A stretch of 64,000 nt of DNA, taken from positions 64,289 through 128,288 of the forward strand of contig JAURFW010000002.1 of assembly GCA_030834125.1 (NCBI GenBank), in the 5' to 3' direction. This DNA comes from Bacteroidota bacterium (GTDB lineage: Bacteria; Bacteroidota; Bacteroidia; NS11-12g; UBA955). A program made the translations under genes and the position numbers. Numbering within the stretch: the first letter of the stretch is position 1; each line of letters starts with the position of its first letter. The notes beneath the pieces were generated by a model. The model had not been told where the DNA came from. It ran no database searches and worked only from the letters and a program-made list of their open reading frames with translations. Positions 8,858-18,451 of the stretch are shown one piece after another.

Positions 8858-9959
8858 TCAAGTGTCTGAAATTCAATCGATTAGGAGTTTGAAGTTAGTT
8901 GTAAAATTTTTAACAATTTCAATTTTCACGCTGTTTTGTAACTCGGATGTAAATGCTACCAGTATTGAGAAGGTAGAACACACTGAAAATTCAGGACATG
9001 AATCTCACAAAGAAGAAAAGTTTCAACCGGGAAAAATGATTATGGAGCATATCGCAGATGCTCATGATTGGCATTTGTGGGGTGAGGGGCAAGAATCAGT
9101 AACTATTCCCTTGCCAGTGATTCTATATACTGAGAGTAAAGGATTAACAACTTTTATATCTAGTAAATTTGAACATGGACATGCTAGTTTTGAAGGTTTT
9201 AGTTTGAACGAGGAAGGTACGGTAATATGGGAGGATGAGTCAAACGAAGAAGCTATTTATGATTTAAGCATATCCAAAAATGTATTACAACTTTTTATTG
9301 GTGTAATTTTTCTAATGTTTATTGTTATACGAATGGCTCGTCATTACGGTAAAAGAGTGGGGAAATCACCTAAAGGGGGGTATCACTTAATAGAGCCGCT
9401 TATTTTATTCATTCGAGATGATATAGCCAAACCTTCGATTGGTGGAAAAACAGATCGATTTATGCCATTATTATTAACAATCTTCTTTTTTATTTTTACT
9501 CTTAATCTGTTTGGTCTCATTCCTATATTTCCCGGTGGTGCCAACGTAACAGGAAATATTGCTATAACAATGGTTTTAGCTGTAATTGTTTTTGTTACAG
9601 TAAATATTCACGGAAATAAATATTACTGGAAACACATTTTTTTACCAGATGTACCTGTCTGGATGTATATAATTATTATTCCAATCGAACTATTAGGAGT
9701 ATTCTTGAGACCTTTTGTTCTAATGTTGCGTCTATTTGCGAATATTACCGCTGGACATATTATAATTTTAGGTTTTTTTAGTTTGATTTTTATATTCGGT
9801 GCAATGAAACCTGGATTAGGTTATGCAGTAAGTCCTCTTAGTGTTGCATTTACTGTTTTTATGAGTGTATTGGAGTTGTTAGTAGCTTTTTTGCAGGCAT
9901 TTGTATTTACATTATTATCCGCCATTTATATTGGAATGGCAACAGAAGAACATCATTAA
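8850..9959 (+). CDS. atpB: ATP synthase F0 subunit a
   Basis: The start chosen is the ATG at 8850 (MINQVSEIQS), which overlaps the previous stop; a reading from 8769 lies inside the upstream gene. The 369-residue protein has a signal-like hydrophobic stretch (about 14-32), a soluble His/Glu-rich extension to about 140, then the membrane core. The essential arginine of the proton path is R294 in FVLMLRLFANITAGH. The long N-terminal extension with DAHDWHLW is, as I recall, a feature of Bacteroidota subunit a, absent from the E. coli protein. It forms the stator half-channels beside the c-ring. Confidence 0.95.
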   Translation: MINQVSEIQSIRSLKLVVKFLTISIFTLFCNSDVNATSIEKVEHTENSGHESHKEEKFQPGKMIMEHIADAHDWHLWGEGQESVTIPLPVILYTESKGLTTFISSKFEHGHASFEGFSLNEEGTVIWEDESNEEAIYDLSISKNVLQLFIGVIFLMFIVIRMARHYGKRVGKSPKGGYHLIEPLILFIRDDIAKPSIGGKTDRFMPLLLTIFFFIFTLNLFGLIPIFPGGANVTGNIAITMVLAVIVFVTVNIHGNKYYWKHIFLPDVPVWMYIIIIPIELLGVFLRPFVLMLRLFANITAGHIIILGFFSLIFIFGAMKPGLGYAVSPLSVAFTVFMSVLELLVAFLQAFVFTLLSAIYIGMATEEHH

Positions 9960-9986
9960 TAAAATAAAAAATAAAAACACATTGTT

Positions 9987-10247
9987 ATGAGTCTATTGAA
10001 CACAATTTTGGAGGCAACAGATTTAGCTGCTGCTTACAGTAAAATGGGCGCCGCAATTGGCGCTGGGTTAGCCGCTATTGGTGCGGGTTTGGGAATTGGT
10101 CGTATTGGTGGTAGTGCCATGGAATCAATTGCTCGTCAGCCAGAATCATTAGGAGATATTCGTGCAAACATGATCGTTGCAGCTGCATTGGTTGAAGGAG
10201 CAGTTTTCTTCGCAATCGTAGTCTGTCTATTGATTCTATTTTTGTAA
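9987..10247 (+). CDS. atpE: ATP synthase F0 subunit c
   Basis: The 86-residue hairpin protein has two membrane helices joined by the polar loop ARQPESLGD (49-57). The proton-binding carboxylate is E70 in ALVEGAVFF. The positions around it carry Gly/Ala rather than the Ser/Thr of sodium-binding rings, which favours protons; that is inference. The first helix has the packing motif GAGLAAIGAGLGIG. A stable hairpin lies between this gene and atpF. Confidence 0.97.
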   Translation: MSLLNTILEATDLAAAYSKMGAAIGAGLAAIGAGLGIGRIGGSAMESIARQPESLGDIRANMIVAAALVEGAVFFAIVVCLLILFL

Positions 10248-10260
10248 AAAAAATCAATCA

Positions 10261-10284
10261 GGGGTGGCTTAGGCCATCCCTTTT
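10261..10284 (+). terminator. Intercistronic hairpin between atpE and atpF
   Basis: GGGGTGGC pairs with GCCATCCC (one G-U) across a TTAG loop and is followed by four T. It starts 14 bases after the atpE stop. Because atpF and the rest of the operon follow at once, it may be a leaky terminator or an RNA-stabilising element that raises subunit c output relative to b. Confidence 0.6.
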
Positions 10285-10296
10285 AACACTAAAATA

Positions 10297-10800
10297 ATGC
10301 AGTTAGTAACACCCGCTATAGGTTTATTGTTTTGGATGCTGTTAACCTTCAGCATAGTATTGTTTATTTTAAAAAAATTCGCGTGGAAACCTATTCTGAC
10401 ACACATTAAAGATAGAGAAGAAACTATATCTAATGCGTTAAGTCAGGCTGAAAAGGCTCGTGAAGATATGGCACGTTTGCACGGTGAGAATGAACAACTT
10501 TTAGCTGATGCACGTAAAGAACGTGATGCTATGTTAAAGGAAGCTCGTGAAATGAAAGAAAAAATCATTGGTGAAGCAAAAGGAGCTGCCGATGAGGAAG
10601 CGAAGAAACTAATTACTCGTGCACAAGATGAAATTAATAAGCAAAAACTTGCTGCTATGGATGAGCTTAAAAAAGAGGTAGCAGGGTTTTCAGTTCAGAT
10701 TGCTGAAAAATTATTAGCACAAAATCTAGAAAACAATGATGCTCAAAAGAAATTAATTGAGCATCAATTAAACGAATTGACCCAAAAAGCTCAAGCCTAA
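10297..10800 (+). CDS. atpF: ATP synthase F0 subunit b
   Basis: This 167-residue protein has one N-terminal membrane helix (about 5-25) and then an uninterrupted, highly charged alpha-helical coiled coil to the C-terminus, the normal architecture of the peripheral stalk. It dimerises and links subunit a to delta and alpha. The gene follows the intercistronic hairpin and precedes atpH by four bases. Confidence 0.95.
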   Translation: MQLVTPAIGLLFWMLLTFSIVLFILKKFAWKPILTHIKDREETISNALSQAEKAREDMARLHGENEQLLADARKERDAMLKEAREMKEKIIGEAKGAADEEAKKLITRAQDEINKQKLAAMDELKKEVAGFSVQIAEKLLAQNLENNDAQKKLIEHQLNELTQKAQA

Positions 10801-10804
10801 ATAT

Positions 10805-11344
10805 ATGTCAGAGTACAAAATTGCCTCTCGATACGCTAAAGCCCTTTTCGACAAGGCCAAGGAATTAAAAGTATTGGATACGATTAAGGCAGACATGGAA
10901 CTTTTAAAGAAAATGACTGAAGAAAGTCGTGATTTTAGAATTTTTTTAAATAGTCCATTGTACAAAAAGGCAGTTAAACAAAATTCTTTAGACGCACTAT
11001 TTAGTTCGTCTCATGAACTAACCAAAGGTATGTATAAATTGATGGTAGATAAATTCCGTGAGACATATATACCTGCTATGGGCAAGGCATTTATTCAAAT
11101 GTACAACAAGGACAATAACATTGTTGATGTATATGTAGAGAGTGCTTTGGGACTTGAGAAAAAAGTTTTAAACGAGATTGAGGCTTTTGTTAAAAAAGAA
11201 ACCGAAGCCAAATCCGTTGTTTTACACACCTCGGTAGACAAAGAAATTATGGGTGGTGTTACCATTGAATTCGAGGGTAAAATCTTCGATAACACCGTTT
11301 TAACTCAATTGAAAAATATTAAAAAAGAACTTCAAATAGCATAA
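10805..11344 (+). CDS. atpH: ATP synthase F1 subunit delta
   Basis: The 179-residue protein begins with the family signature [15 protein letters not shown] and ends with a beta-rich domain containing [20 protein letters not shown]. It caps the alpha3-beta3 head and binds the b-subunit stalk. It sits four bases from both neighbours in the operon order F-H-A, as expected. Confidence 0.95.
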   Translation: MSEYKIASRYAKALFDKAKELKVLDTIKADMELLKKMTEESRDFRIFLNSPLYKKAVKQNSLDALFSSSHELTKGMYKLMVDKFRETYIPAMGKAFIQMYNKDNNIVDVYVESALGLEKKVLNEIEAFVKKETEAKSVVLHTSVDKEIMGGVTIEFEGKIFDNTVLTQLKNIKKELQIA

Positions 11345-11348
11345 AATC

Positions 11349-12929
11349 ATGTCACAAATCAGGCCAGACGAAGTATCCAGCATATTAAAAGACCAAATTT
11401 CTGGTTTTAGTAGTGCTGCTAGTTTAGAAGAAGTAGGTACTGTACTTCAATTAGGAGACGGTATTGCACGTATTTACGGACTTTTCGGAGTACAAAGCGG
11501 TGAGCTTGTGGAATTCGAAAATGGAGTTCGTGCCGTAGTATTGAACCTTGAAGAAGATAATGTTGGTGCCGTATTAATGGGTAGCAGTGTTGATATCAAA
11601 GAAGGGGATAAAGTTAAGCGTACAAATAAGATTGCCAGTATTAATGTTGGGCATGGAATGCTTGGACGTGTAGTAAATGCTTTAGGTGAAACAATCGATG
11701 GTAAAGGACCAATTTCTGGAGATACTTATGAAATGCCATTAGAAAGAAAAGCACCGGGAGTACTTTTCCGTGAGCCGGTTACTGAGCCTTTACAAACTGG
11801 TATTAAAGCGATTGATGCTATGATTCCAATTGGTAGAGGTCAGCGTGAACTTATTATTGGTGACCGTCAGACGGGTAAGACAGCTATTGCTATTGATACT
11901 ATTATAAATCAAAAGGAATTCTACGAAAGTGGGAATCCTGTATATTGTATTTATGTTGCTTGTGGTCAGAAAGAATCTACTGTAAAGCAAGTGGTTAAGT
12001 CTCTAGAGGAGAACGGTGCTATGCCGTATACTGTTGTTGTATCTGCTCCAGCGTCAGCGCCTGCTCCATTACAATTCTTTGCTCCTATGGCGGGTTGTGC
12101 AATAGGTGAGTATTTCCGTGATCTTGGCTTACCAGCATTAGTAGTATATGATGATTTATCAAAACAAGCTGTTGCTTATCGTGAGGTTTCATTATTGCTT
12201 CGTCGTCCTCCAGGGCGTGAGGCTTATCCTGGAGACGTATTCTATTTGCACAGCCGTTTGTTAGAAAGAGCGTGTAAGTTAAATTCAAACGATAATATTA
12301 CTCAAAACATGAACGACCTTCCTGAAGGTCTTCAGGGAAAAGTAAAAGGTGGAGGTTCATTAACGGCATTACCAATTATTGAAACTCAAGCTGGTGATGT
12401 ATCTGCATATATTCCAACAAATGTAATTTCTATTACCGATGGACAGATTTTCCTAGAGTCTAACTTGTTTAACTCTGGTGTGCGTCCTGCTATTAATGTA
12501 GGTATTTCGGTATCTCGTGTGGGTGGTAATGCACAAATTAAATCAATGAAGAAGGTTGCTGGTACATTGAAACTTGACCAAGCCCAATATCGTGAACTTG
12601 AGGCATTTGCAAAATTCGGTTCTGATCTAGATGCTGCTACGAAATCAGTATTGGACAAAGGTTCTAGAAACGTAGAAATGTTGAAACAGCCTCAGTACAC
12701 TCCACAAACAGTGGAGAAGCAAATTGCCATGATTTATTTAGGTACTAAGAATTTGTTACGTCAGGTTCCTGTTAATAAAGTAAGAGAGTTCGAACAAGCG
12801 TTTGTTGATTATTTAGAGGCAAAGCATAGAGATGTATTAGATACATTAAAGGCTGGTAAACTCGATGATAATGTAACCTCTACTTTAGAAAAAGTAGGCG
12901 CCGAAATTGCTAAAAACTATTCAGCCTAA
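11349..12929 (+). CDS. atpA: ATP synthase F1 subunit alpha
   Basis: The 526-residue protein has the N-terminal beta barrel, the nucleotide-binding domain with Walker A GDRQTGKT (171-178), the VVYDDLSKQ block and the ATPase alpha/beta signature near [14 protein letters not shown]. Length and motifs are complete. Alpha subunits bind nucleotide non-catalytically and form the hexamer with beta, whose gene is not in this window. The codon use is markedly regular, with many GGT/CGT codons, consistent with high expression. Confidence 0.98.
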   Translation: MSQIRPDEVSSILKDQISGFSSAASLEEVGTVLQLGDGIARIYGLFGVQSGELVEFENGVRAVVLNLEEDNVGAVLMGSSVDIKEGDKVKRTNKIASINVGHGMLGRVVNALGETIDGKGPISGDTYEMPLERKAPGVLFREPVTEPLQTGIKAIDAMIPIGRGQRELIIGDRQTGKTAIAIDTIINQKEFYESGNPVYCIYVACGQKESTVKQVVKSLEENGAMPYTVVVSAPASAPAPLQFFAPMAGCAIGEYFRDLGLPALVVYDDLSKQAVAYREVSLLLRRPPGREAYPGDVFYLHSRLLERACKLNSNDNITQNMNDLPEGLQGKVKGGGSLTALPIIETQAGDVSAYIPTNVISITDGQIFLESNLFNSGVRPAINVGISVSRVGGNAQIKSMKKVAGTLKLDQAQYRELEAFAKFGSDLDAATKSVLDKGSRNVEMLKQPQYTPQTVEKQIAMIYLGTKNLLRQVPVNKVREFEQAFVDYLEAKHRDVLDTLKAGKLDDNVTSTLEKVGAEIAKNYSA

Positions 12930-12948
12930 TTACTAAAATAAACAACGC

Positions 12949-13872
12949 ATGTCGAATCAAAAAGAGATACGAGCGAGAATTTCTTCAACAATTAGTACTC
13001 AACAAATTACCAAGGCAATGAAATTGGTTAGCGCTACTAAGTTGAGAAAGGCGAGTGAAGCCATCACGCGCATGCGTCCTTATGCTTTGAAATTGCAAGG
13101 AATCATGTCTAATCTTCAAGAAAGTGCAGATGATGATCAGTTAGCATCTTATTTTCATCAAAGAGAGGCGAAAAAGATTGCAATTGTTGTAATTACTTCG
13201 GATAGAGGACTTTGCGGAGCATTTAACGCAAACGTGATTAAGAAAACTCGATCATTACTTTCTGATATTTCACGCGGTGAAGGTTCTTGGATGAACTGGA
13301 CTAAATTAATTGGTGGTAAGAAACTTACAATTCAAGAAAATGTCGAAATTATCTGTATTGGTAAGAAAGGTGCGGAAGGTCTTAAGCGTTTAGGATATTC
13401 AGTAAATAACGATTATATTGATGTTTTGAATGGAATGAATGCTGAGGTGGCCTTCAGTACAGCTGATAAGTTAATAAGTCGCTTTTTATCTGGCGAACTA
13501 GATAGAATTGAAGTTGTTTACAACCAGTTCAAAAATGCGGCAACTCAAATTTTATCTCACGAAACTTTATTGCCGGTTACAAATACTTCTTCGGATAATA
13601 CAAATACAAATTCTGATTATCTATTTGAACCAAGTAAAGTAGATATCCTTAAAGATTTGATTCCAAGAAGTGTAAAAACTCAGTTATACCGTGCTATTCT
13701 TGATTCTTTGGCATCTGAACATGGAGCTAGGATGATTGCGATGGATAAGGCTACAGACAATGCTGGCGAATTACTTGGTAGTTTACGTTTAGCATACAAT
13801 CAAGCACGTCAAGCGGCAATTACTAGAGAAATATCTGAAATTGTTGGTGGCGTTGCAGCACTCGAAGGTTAA
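12949..13872 (+). CDS. atpG: ATP synthase F1 subunit gamma
   Basis: The 307-residue rotor shaft subunit has the conserved N-terminal helix (IRARISSTISTQQITKAMKL) and the C-terminal helix with LAYNQARQAAITREISEIV, which form the central coiled coil. The SDRGLCGAFN motif lies near residues 83-92. It is the last gene of the operon and is followed by a strong terminator; atpD and atpC do not follow. Confidence 0.97.
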   Translation: MSNQKEIRARISSTISTQQITKAMKLVSATKLRKASEAITRMRPYALKLQGIMSNLQESADDDQLASYFHQREAKKIAIVVITSDRGLCGAFNANVIKKTRSLLSDISRGEGSWMNWTKLIGGKKLTIQENVEIICIGKKGAEGLKRLGYSVNNDYIDVLNGMNAEVAFSTADKLISRFLSGELDRIEVVYNQFKNAATQILSHETLLPVTNTSSDNTNTNSDYLFEPSKVDILKDLIPRSVKTQLYRAILDSLASEHGARMIAMDKATDNAGELLGSLRLAYNQARQAAITREISEIVGGVAALEG

Positions 13873-13892
13873 TAAGAAATTAAAATTTATTG

Positions 13893-13919
13893 AAAGGGCA
13901 GTATTACTGCCCTTTTTTT
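13893..13919 (+). terminator. Terminator of the ATP synthase operon
   Basis: AAAGGGCAGT pairs with ACTGCCCTTT over a three-base loop and runs into seven T, about 20 bases after the atpG stop. The tail touches the stop codon of the convergent rel gene. Confidence 0.9.
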
Positions 13920-16137
13920 ATGGGTGTATATTTTCTACCCTAGATACTTCTATGTACTTATGAGTAGCCTTGATTTTATTTACTAATGTTTCTAAGTCCT
14001 CCGAGTTGTTTACCATTATTTCTAATTGACCACCAAAAGTTCCATCTTCATTTGCTCGGATATTGATACTTTTCATATTCACTTCCATATCTTTTGAAAT
14101 AATATCTGTTATCCTACTAACTATTCCTACATCGTCTAATCCTTTTACTTGAATATGTGCCTCGAATGACGTTTCATATACATTCTGCCATGATGCAGGA
14201 ATAATCCTATAACCATATTGACTCATTAGTTTAGAAGCGTTTGGACAAGTAGTACGATGAATTTTCACACCTTCTCCAACAGTTACAAAACCAAAAATTG
14301 CTTCCCCAGGCAATGGGTTACAGCATTTGGCTAATGAGTAAGGCATTTCATAATCTTCTCCAAAAACTATCTGTGTATTTTTCTTTTTTTCCTTTTTTGA
14401 ATTAACTGCTGGAATATTTTTTTCTTCTATAATTCCCAACAGCACCTCTCTTGTCATGCGAATTTTTCCTTCTGCTACGGCATGAAAAAATTCGCTGGGG
14501 GTAACGTATTTATAATTCTTAGTAAGTAAATTAATATTATGTTCTGTAAAATCTACATCATGCTTCATGAACATTCGCTCCATGATTGTTTTACCTCTTC
14601 CGGATAGCTTAGTTTTTTCATCCTTAAGATATTCACGAATTTTAGATTTTGCACGACCAGTTTTTACAATTTCTAGCCAATTATTAGTGGCTCTTCCTTT
14701 TGAAGTAGTAATTATTTCAACAATATCACCGTTTTTCAGTTCTTGTTGAATAGAAACAAGCTTGTTATTAACCTTAGCACCAATTGTTCTAAGGCCAATT
14801 TCGGTATGTATATTAAATCCAAAATCAAGCGCCACAGCGCCAACCGGTAATGATTTAACATCTCCTTTTGGAGTGAATACATAGATATCCTCTCCAAGAA
14901 GGGTTGTTTTAAATTCATTTACCAAATCAAGAGCGGTTAGGTCATTATTTTCAATTGTATCTTTTACGGCATTCAGCCAGTTGTCGAATGCATTATCCTG
15001 TGGATTTTGACCAGTTTGATCACCATGTTCTGCTTTATACCGCCAATGAGCAGCAAGACCACGTTCAGCGATATCATCCATTCGTTTACTCCTTATTTGT
15101 ACCTCAACCCATCTCCCTTTTGGACCCAAAACTGTGCTGTGTAAAGCTGAGTAACCGTTATTTTTTGGTCTACTTAACCAATCCCGTAATCGACCTTCAT
15201 GTGTTCTATATTTATCAGTAATTATACTGTAAACCCTCCAACAGTCTGATTTTTCTCTTTCAATAGGAGCCTCTATTATAACACGTATAGCAAATGCATC
15301 AAAAACTTCCTCAAAGGGGATGCCTTGATTTTTCATTTTACGATTTATACTATATATACTTTTCGGTCGTCCCTTAATTTCAGCAATATTTAACCCAGAG
15401 TTTGAGAGTTCAGTTTTTAAAGGTTCTATAAATTCGCGAATATAACGTTGTCTGTTTTGCTTAGATTCTGAAATTTTACGCGATATGAACCTGTATTGTG
15501 TCAGGTCTGTATATTTTAATGCCAGATCCTCCATTTCAGATTTTACGGCATTAAGACCTAATCTATGTGCTAATGGTGCGTAAATATACATAGTTTCTGA
15601 GGCAATTTTAAGTTTAGTCCTGTCATGGACAGAGCCTAAAGTCCTCATATTATGCAATCGGTCGCATAGTTTAATTAAAATAACCCTCAGATCTTCTCCT
15701 AATGTAAGAAGCATCTTCTTGAAATTTTCAGCTTGTAAGCTATTATTAGCAGTTGGAACTGAGTCAAAAACTACTTGAATTTTTGTTAGACCACTGATAA
15801 TGTTAGCCACTTTTGGACTAAAGCGTCTTTCAATTTCATCAAGAGTAATATCTGTATCTTCAACTACATCATGGAGTAGGGCACATATAACGGATGTTGC
15901 ACCCAAACGCAATTCACCAGCTGCAATTTGTGCAACTGCAAGTGGATGAAAAATATAAGGCTCTCCACTTTTACGAACCGTGCCTTCGTGGGCGCGAGCT
16001 GCAAAGTCGAATGCCTCTCGAATTAATTTAGTTTTGTCTTTGGAGATGTTTTTCCCCAAAGTTCGAAGCAGTTGACGGTAACGTTTCAACAACTCATGCC
16101 TGTAAGCTTCGTAAACTTCACCGTCTAATAATGCCAT
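13918..16137 (-). CDS. rel: Bifunctional (p)ppGpp synthetase/hydrolase (Rel/SpoT)
   Basis: The 739-residue RSH enzyme has an HD hydrolase domain (H50, H64, LLHDVVEDTD at 87-96), a synthetase domain with GRPKSIYSI, DAFAIRVI, NGYSALHST and VEVQIR, a TGS domain (IYVFTPKGD...), and a C-terminal ACT domain. The RxKD-type charge motif reads RLRD, so it is positively charged like bifunctional enzymes and unlike RelA's ExDD. Both activities therefore look intact. It makes and degrades the stringent-response alarmone. It starts five bases after the dipeptidase stop, suggesting co-transcription with a gene that could supply amino acids. Confidence 0.95.
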   Translation of the reverse strand: MALLDGEVYEAYRHELLKRYRQLLRTLGKNISKDKTKLIREAFDFAARAHEGTVRKSGEPYIFHPLAVAQIAAGELRLGATSVICALLHDVVEDTDITLDEIERRFSPKVANIISGLTKIQVVFDSVPTANNSLQAENFKKMLLTLGEDLRVILIKLCDRLHNMRTLGSVHDRTKLKIASETMYIYAPLAHRLGLNAVKSEMEDLALKYTDLTQYRFISRKISESKQNRQRYIREFIEPLKTELSNSGLNIAEIKGRPKSIYSINRKMKNQGIPFEEVFDAFAIRVIIEAPIEREKSDCWRVYSIITDKYRTHEGRLRDWLSRPKNNGYSALHSTVLGPKGRWVEVQIRSKRMDDIAERGLAAHWRYKAEHGDQTGQNPQDNAFDNWLNAVKDTIENNDLTALDLVNEFKTTLLGEDIYVFTPKGDVKSLPVGAVALDFGFNIHTEIGLRTIGAKVNNKLVSIQQELKNGDIVEIITTSKGRATNNWLEIVKTGRAKSKIREYLKDEKTKLSGRGKTIMERMFMKHDVDFTEHNINLLTKNYKYVTPSEFFHAVAEGKIRMTREVLLGIIEEKNIPAVNSKKEKKKNTQIVFGEDYEMPYSLAKCCNPLPGEAIFGFVTVGEGVKIHRTTCPNASKLMSQYGYRIIPASWQNVYETSFEAHIQVKGLDDVGIVSRITDIISKDMEVNMKSINIRANEDGTFGGQLEIMVNNSEDLETLVNKIKATHKYIEVSRVENIHP

Positions 16138-16142
16138 AAACC

Positions 16143-17510
16143 TTATTTATTCAACTCTGCAAAGTGGTGGAAGAAACGAGGAATAGTTTCAATTCCTTTG
16201 AAATAATTGAAAACTCCGTAGTGTTCATTAGGACTATGGATAGCGTCTGAATCCAATCCAAATCCCATTAAAACAGTTTTGGTTTCTAATTCCTTCTCAA
16301 ATAAGGCAACGATTGGAATACTTCCTCCTCCGCGTGTCGGGATAGGCTCTTTTCCAAATGTATCTTTCATTGCAGCTGCAGCCGCTTTAAATGGTATGCT
16401 GTCAGTAGGAGTAACAACTGGCTCTCCTCCATGATGCGGAGTAACTTTCACGCGAACTCCATTAGGAGCAATGCTTTCAAAATGTTTTGTAAATAGGTCT
16501 GTTATTTCATCTGAGATTTGATTAGGCACCAAACGCATTGATATTTTAGCGTAAGCTTTACTTGGAAGTACAGTTTTGGCACCTTCACCTGTGTAACCAC
16601 CCCAAATACCATTAACATCTAATGTAGGACGAATTCCTGTTCTTTCTAAGGTCGAAAAACCTGATTCACCCATCACATCATCTATATCTAAATGCTTTTT
16701 GTATTCATTAAGGCTAAATGGTGTTTTACCCATTGCATCACGGTCAGCTTGTGACACCTCCAAAACTTTATCATAAAATCCAGGAATGGTAATGTGATTA
16801 TTTTCATCTTTTAATGATGCAATCATTTCACATAAAACATTGATTGGGTTAGCAACAGCTCCACCATACACTCCAGAATGTAGGTCAATCTTTGGACCAG
16901 TAACCTCTACTTCAACGTAACTAAGTCCCCTCAATCCTATGTCTATTGAAGGCAAATCATTTGCCAACATTGAAGTATCTGAAATCAAAATGACATCAGC
17001 TGCTAACTTATCTTTATTGTTTTTACAGTATGTGCCAAGGTTGTTGCTACCAACTTCCTCTTCACCTTCAATCATGAACTTAATGTTACACTTTAATTCA
17101 TTTTCGCGCATCATAGTTTCAAATGCTTTAACATGCATGAACATTTGTCCTTTATCGTCACAAGCTCCGCGCGCATATATTTTTTCATCCTTTATTGTGG
17201 GTTCAAATGGAGGAGTATTCCAAAGTTCATCAGGCACAGAAGGTTGTACGTCATAATGACCATAAACTAATACCGTGGGCAAGCTAGAATCAATAATTTT
17301 ATCTCCGTAAACAATTGGGTATCCCGCAGTTTCTTCTAAAACTACATTTTCTGCTCCCGCCGCAGTTAAAAAGTCTGCAACTGTTTTTGCACACTTTCGT
17401 ACATCACCTGAATATTGTGAATCTGCACTTATACTAGGTATGCGTAATAAGTCAAATAATTCTTCTAAAAATCGCTCTCTGTTTGATTCAATATAACTTT
17501 GTACTGACAT
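16143..17510 (-). CDS. M20-family dipeptidase
   Basis: The 455-residue metallopeptidase has the M20 motifs GHYDVQP (H85, D87), the bridging acid in GACDDKGQ (D118/D119), and the general-base pair in IEGEEEVGS (E151/E152). A lid domain occupies about residues 200-370. It resembles the CNDP-like dipeptidases that remove C-terminal residues from short peptides with two zinc ions. There is no signal peptide, so it is cytoplasmic. The stop is five bases before rel. The exact substrate is not readable. Confidence 0.9.
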   Translation of the reverse strand: MSVQSYIESNRERFLEELFDLLRIPSISADSQYSGDVRKCAKTVADFLTAAGAENVVLEETAGYPIVYGDKIIDSSLPTVLVYGHYDVQPSVPDELWNTPPFEPTIKDEKIYARGACDDKGQMFMHVKAFETMMRENELKCNIKFMIEGEEEVGSNNLGTYCKNNKDKLAADVILISDTSMLANDLPSIDIGLRGLSYVEVEVTGPKIDLHSGVYGGAVANPINVLCEMIASLKDENNHITIPGFYDKVLEVSQADRDAMGKTPFSLNEYKKHLDIDDVMGESGFSTLERTGIRPTLDVNGIWGGYTGEGAKTVLPSKAYAKISMRLVPNQISDEITDLFTKHFESIAPNGVRVKVTPHHGGEPVVTPTDSIPFKAAAAAMKDTFGKEPIPTRGGGSIPIVALFEKELETKTVLMGFGLDSDAIHSPNEHYGVFNYFKGIETIPRFFHHFAELNK

Positions 17511-17621
17511 ACCTGCAATTTACAAAGAAATTCTTCGAATGTCTACGATTTTAACGTATTTTGTGATGTGAATTCAGATACAACCGACGCAGTGATTTCT
17601 TCTTTCAAAGGAGAAGTATTT

Positions 17622-17741
17622 ATGTATGAAATAATTATAACTCTAATCGTTTTTACAGCGGCATATTTTTTCTTTAAATCATTTAAGGACAAAGAGAAAA
17701 AAGCAAAAGAAGATAATAAGAAATATTTTTCTGGAGAGTAG
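17622..17741 (+). CDS. Small single-pass membrane protein (39 residues)
   Basis: A strong AAAGGAGAA ribosome site sits seven bases ahead of ATG. The product starts MYEIIITLIVFTAAYFFFKS, one membrane helix of about 17 residues, followed by a lysine/glutamate-rich tail (KDKEKKAKEDNKKYFSGE). It stands alone in a 233-base gap between the divergent dipeptidase gene and the end of the CoA-transferase gene. I do not recognise a family; it lacks the cysteines of FeoB-associated small proteins. The strong ribosome site and plausible topology are the only support. Confidence 0.6.
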   Translation: MYEIIITLIVFTAAYFFFKSFKDKEKKAKEDNKKYFSGE

Positions 17742-17743
17742 AA

Positions 17744-18400
17744 TTAATCAATATTTAAAGTGGGAATTTCTCCCTCAATTACCAAACGACCTTCGGTCTT
17801 TGAACGAATATCATCCTCAGTAACGCCTGGAGCAATCTCTTTTAACTCAAATCCACGGTCAGTAATCTCAAATACTCCTAATTCGGTCACTACTTTCTTA
17901 ACACATTTTAAACCAGTAATTGGTAATGTGCACTCGGAAAGTAATTTACTTTCTCCTTTTTTATTTGTATGCTGCATTGCAACGATTATATTCTTAGCAG
18001 ATGCAACAAGATCCATTGCTCCACCCATTCCTTTAACCATTTTTCCCGGAATTTTCCAATTTGCGATGTCACCGGAATCACTAACTTCCATGGCGCCTAA
18101 AACAGTTAAGTCTACTTTCCCTGCTCTAATCATTCCAAAACTGGTTGCAGAGTCAAAAATAGCTGAACCGGGCAACTTTGTTATTGTTTGTTTACCAGCA
18201 TTAATTAAATCAGCATCTTCTTCTCCTTCAATAGGGAATGGCCCCATGCCTAATAACCCATTTTCACTCTGAAGAACTACTTCAATTCCTTCAGGAATAT
18301 AGTTGGCAACCAACGTAGGAATACCTATTCCTAAATTTACATAGTAACCATCTTGTAATTCCCTAGCGATAACTTTAGCAATACTGAACTTATCTAACAT
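17744..18400 (-). CDS. scoB: 3-oxoacid CoA-transferase subunit B
   Basis: The start chosen is ATG at 18400 (MLDKFSIAKV); the longer reading begins with TTG. The 218-residue protein has the subunit B signature with the catalytic glutamate in QSENGLLGMGP and the glycine-rich GKMVKGMGGAMDL. With subunit A it moves CoA between succinyl-CoA and acetoacetate or similar acids. No subunit A gene is adjacent, which is unusual, so the partner must be elsewhere. The 3' end almost touches the 39-residue gene on the other strand. Confidence 0.92.
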   Translation of the reverse strand: MLDKFSIAKVIARELQDGYYVNLGIGIPTLVANYIPEGIEVVLQSENGLLGMGPFPIEGEEDADLINAGKQTITKLPGSAIFDSATSFGMIRAGKVDLTVLGAMEVSDSGDIANWKIPGKMVKGMGGAMDLVASAKNIIVAMQHTNKKGESKLLSECTLPITGLKCVKKVVTELGVFEITDRGFELKEIAPGVTEDDIRSKTEGRLVIEGEIPTLNID

Positions 18401-18451
18401 GATGTACAAATTTCAGTAAAATTGATTAGAAAAGGGCAATAAATTCTTTAT

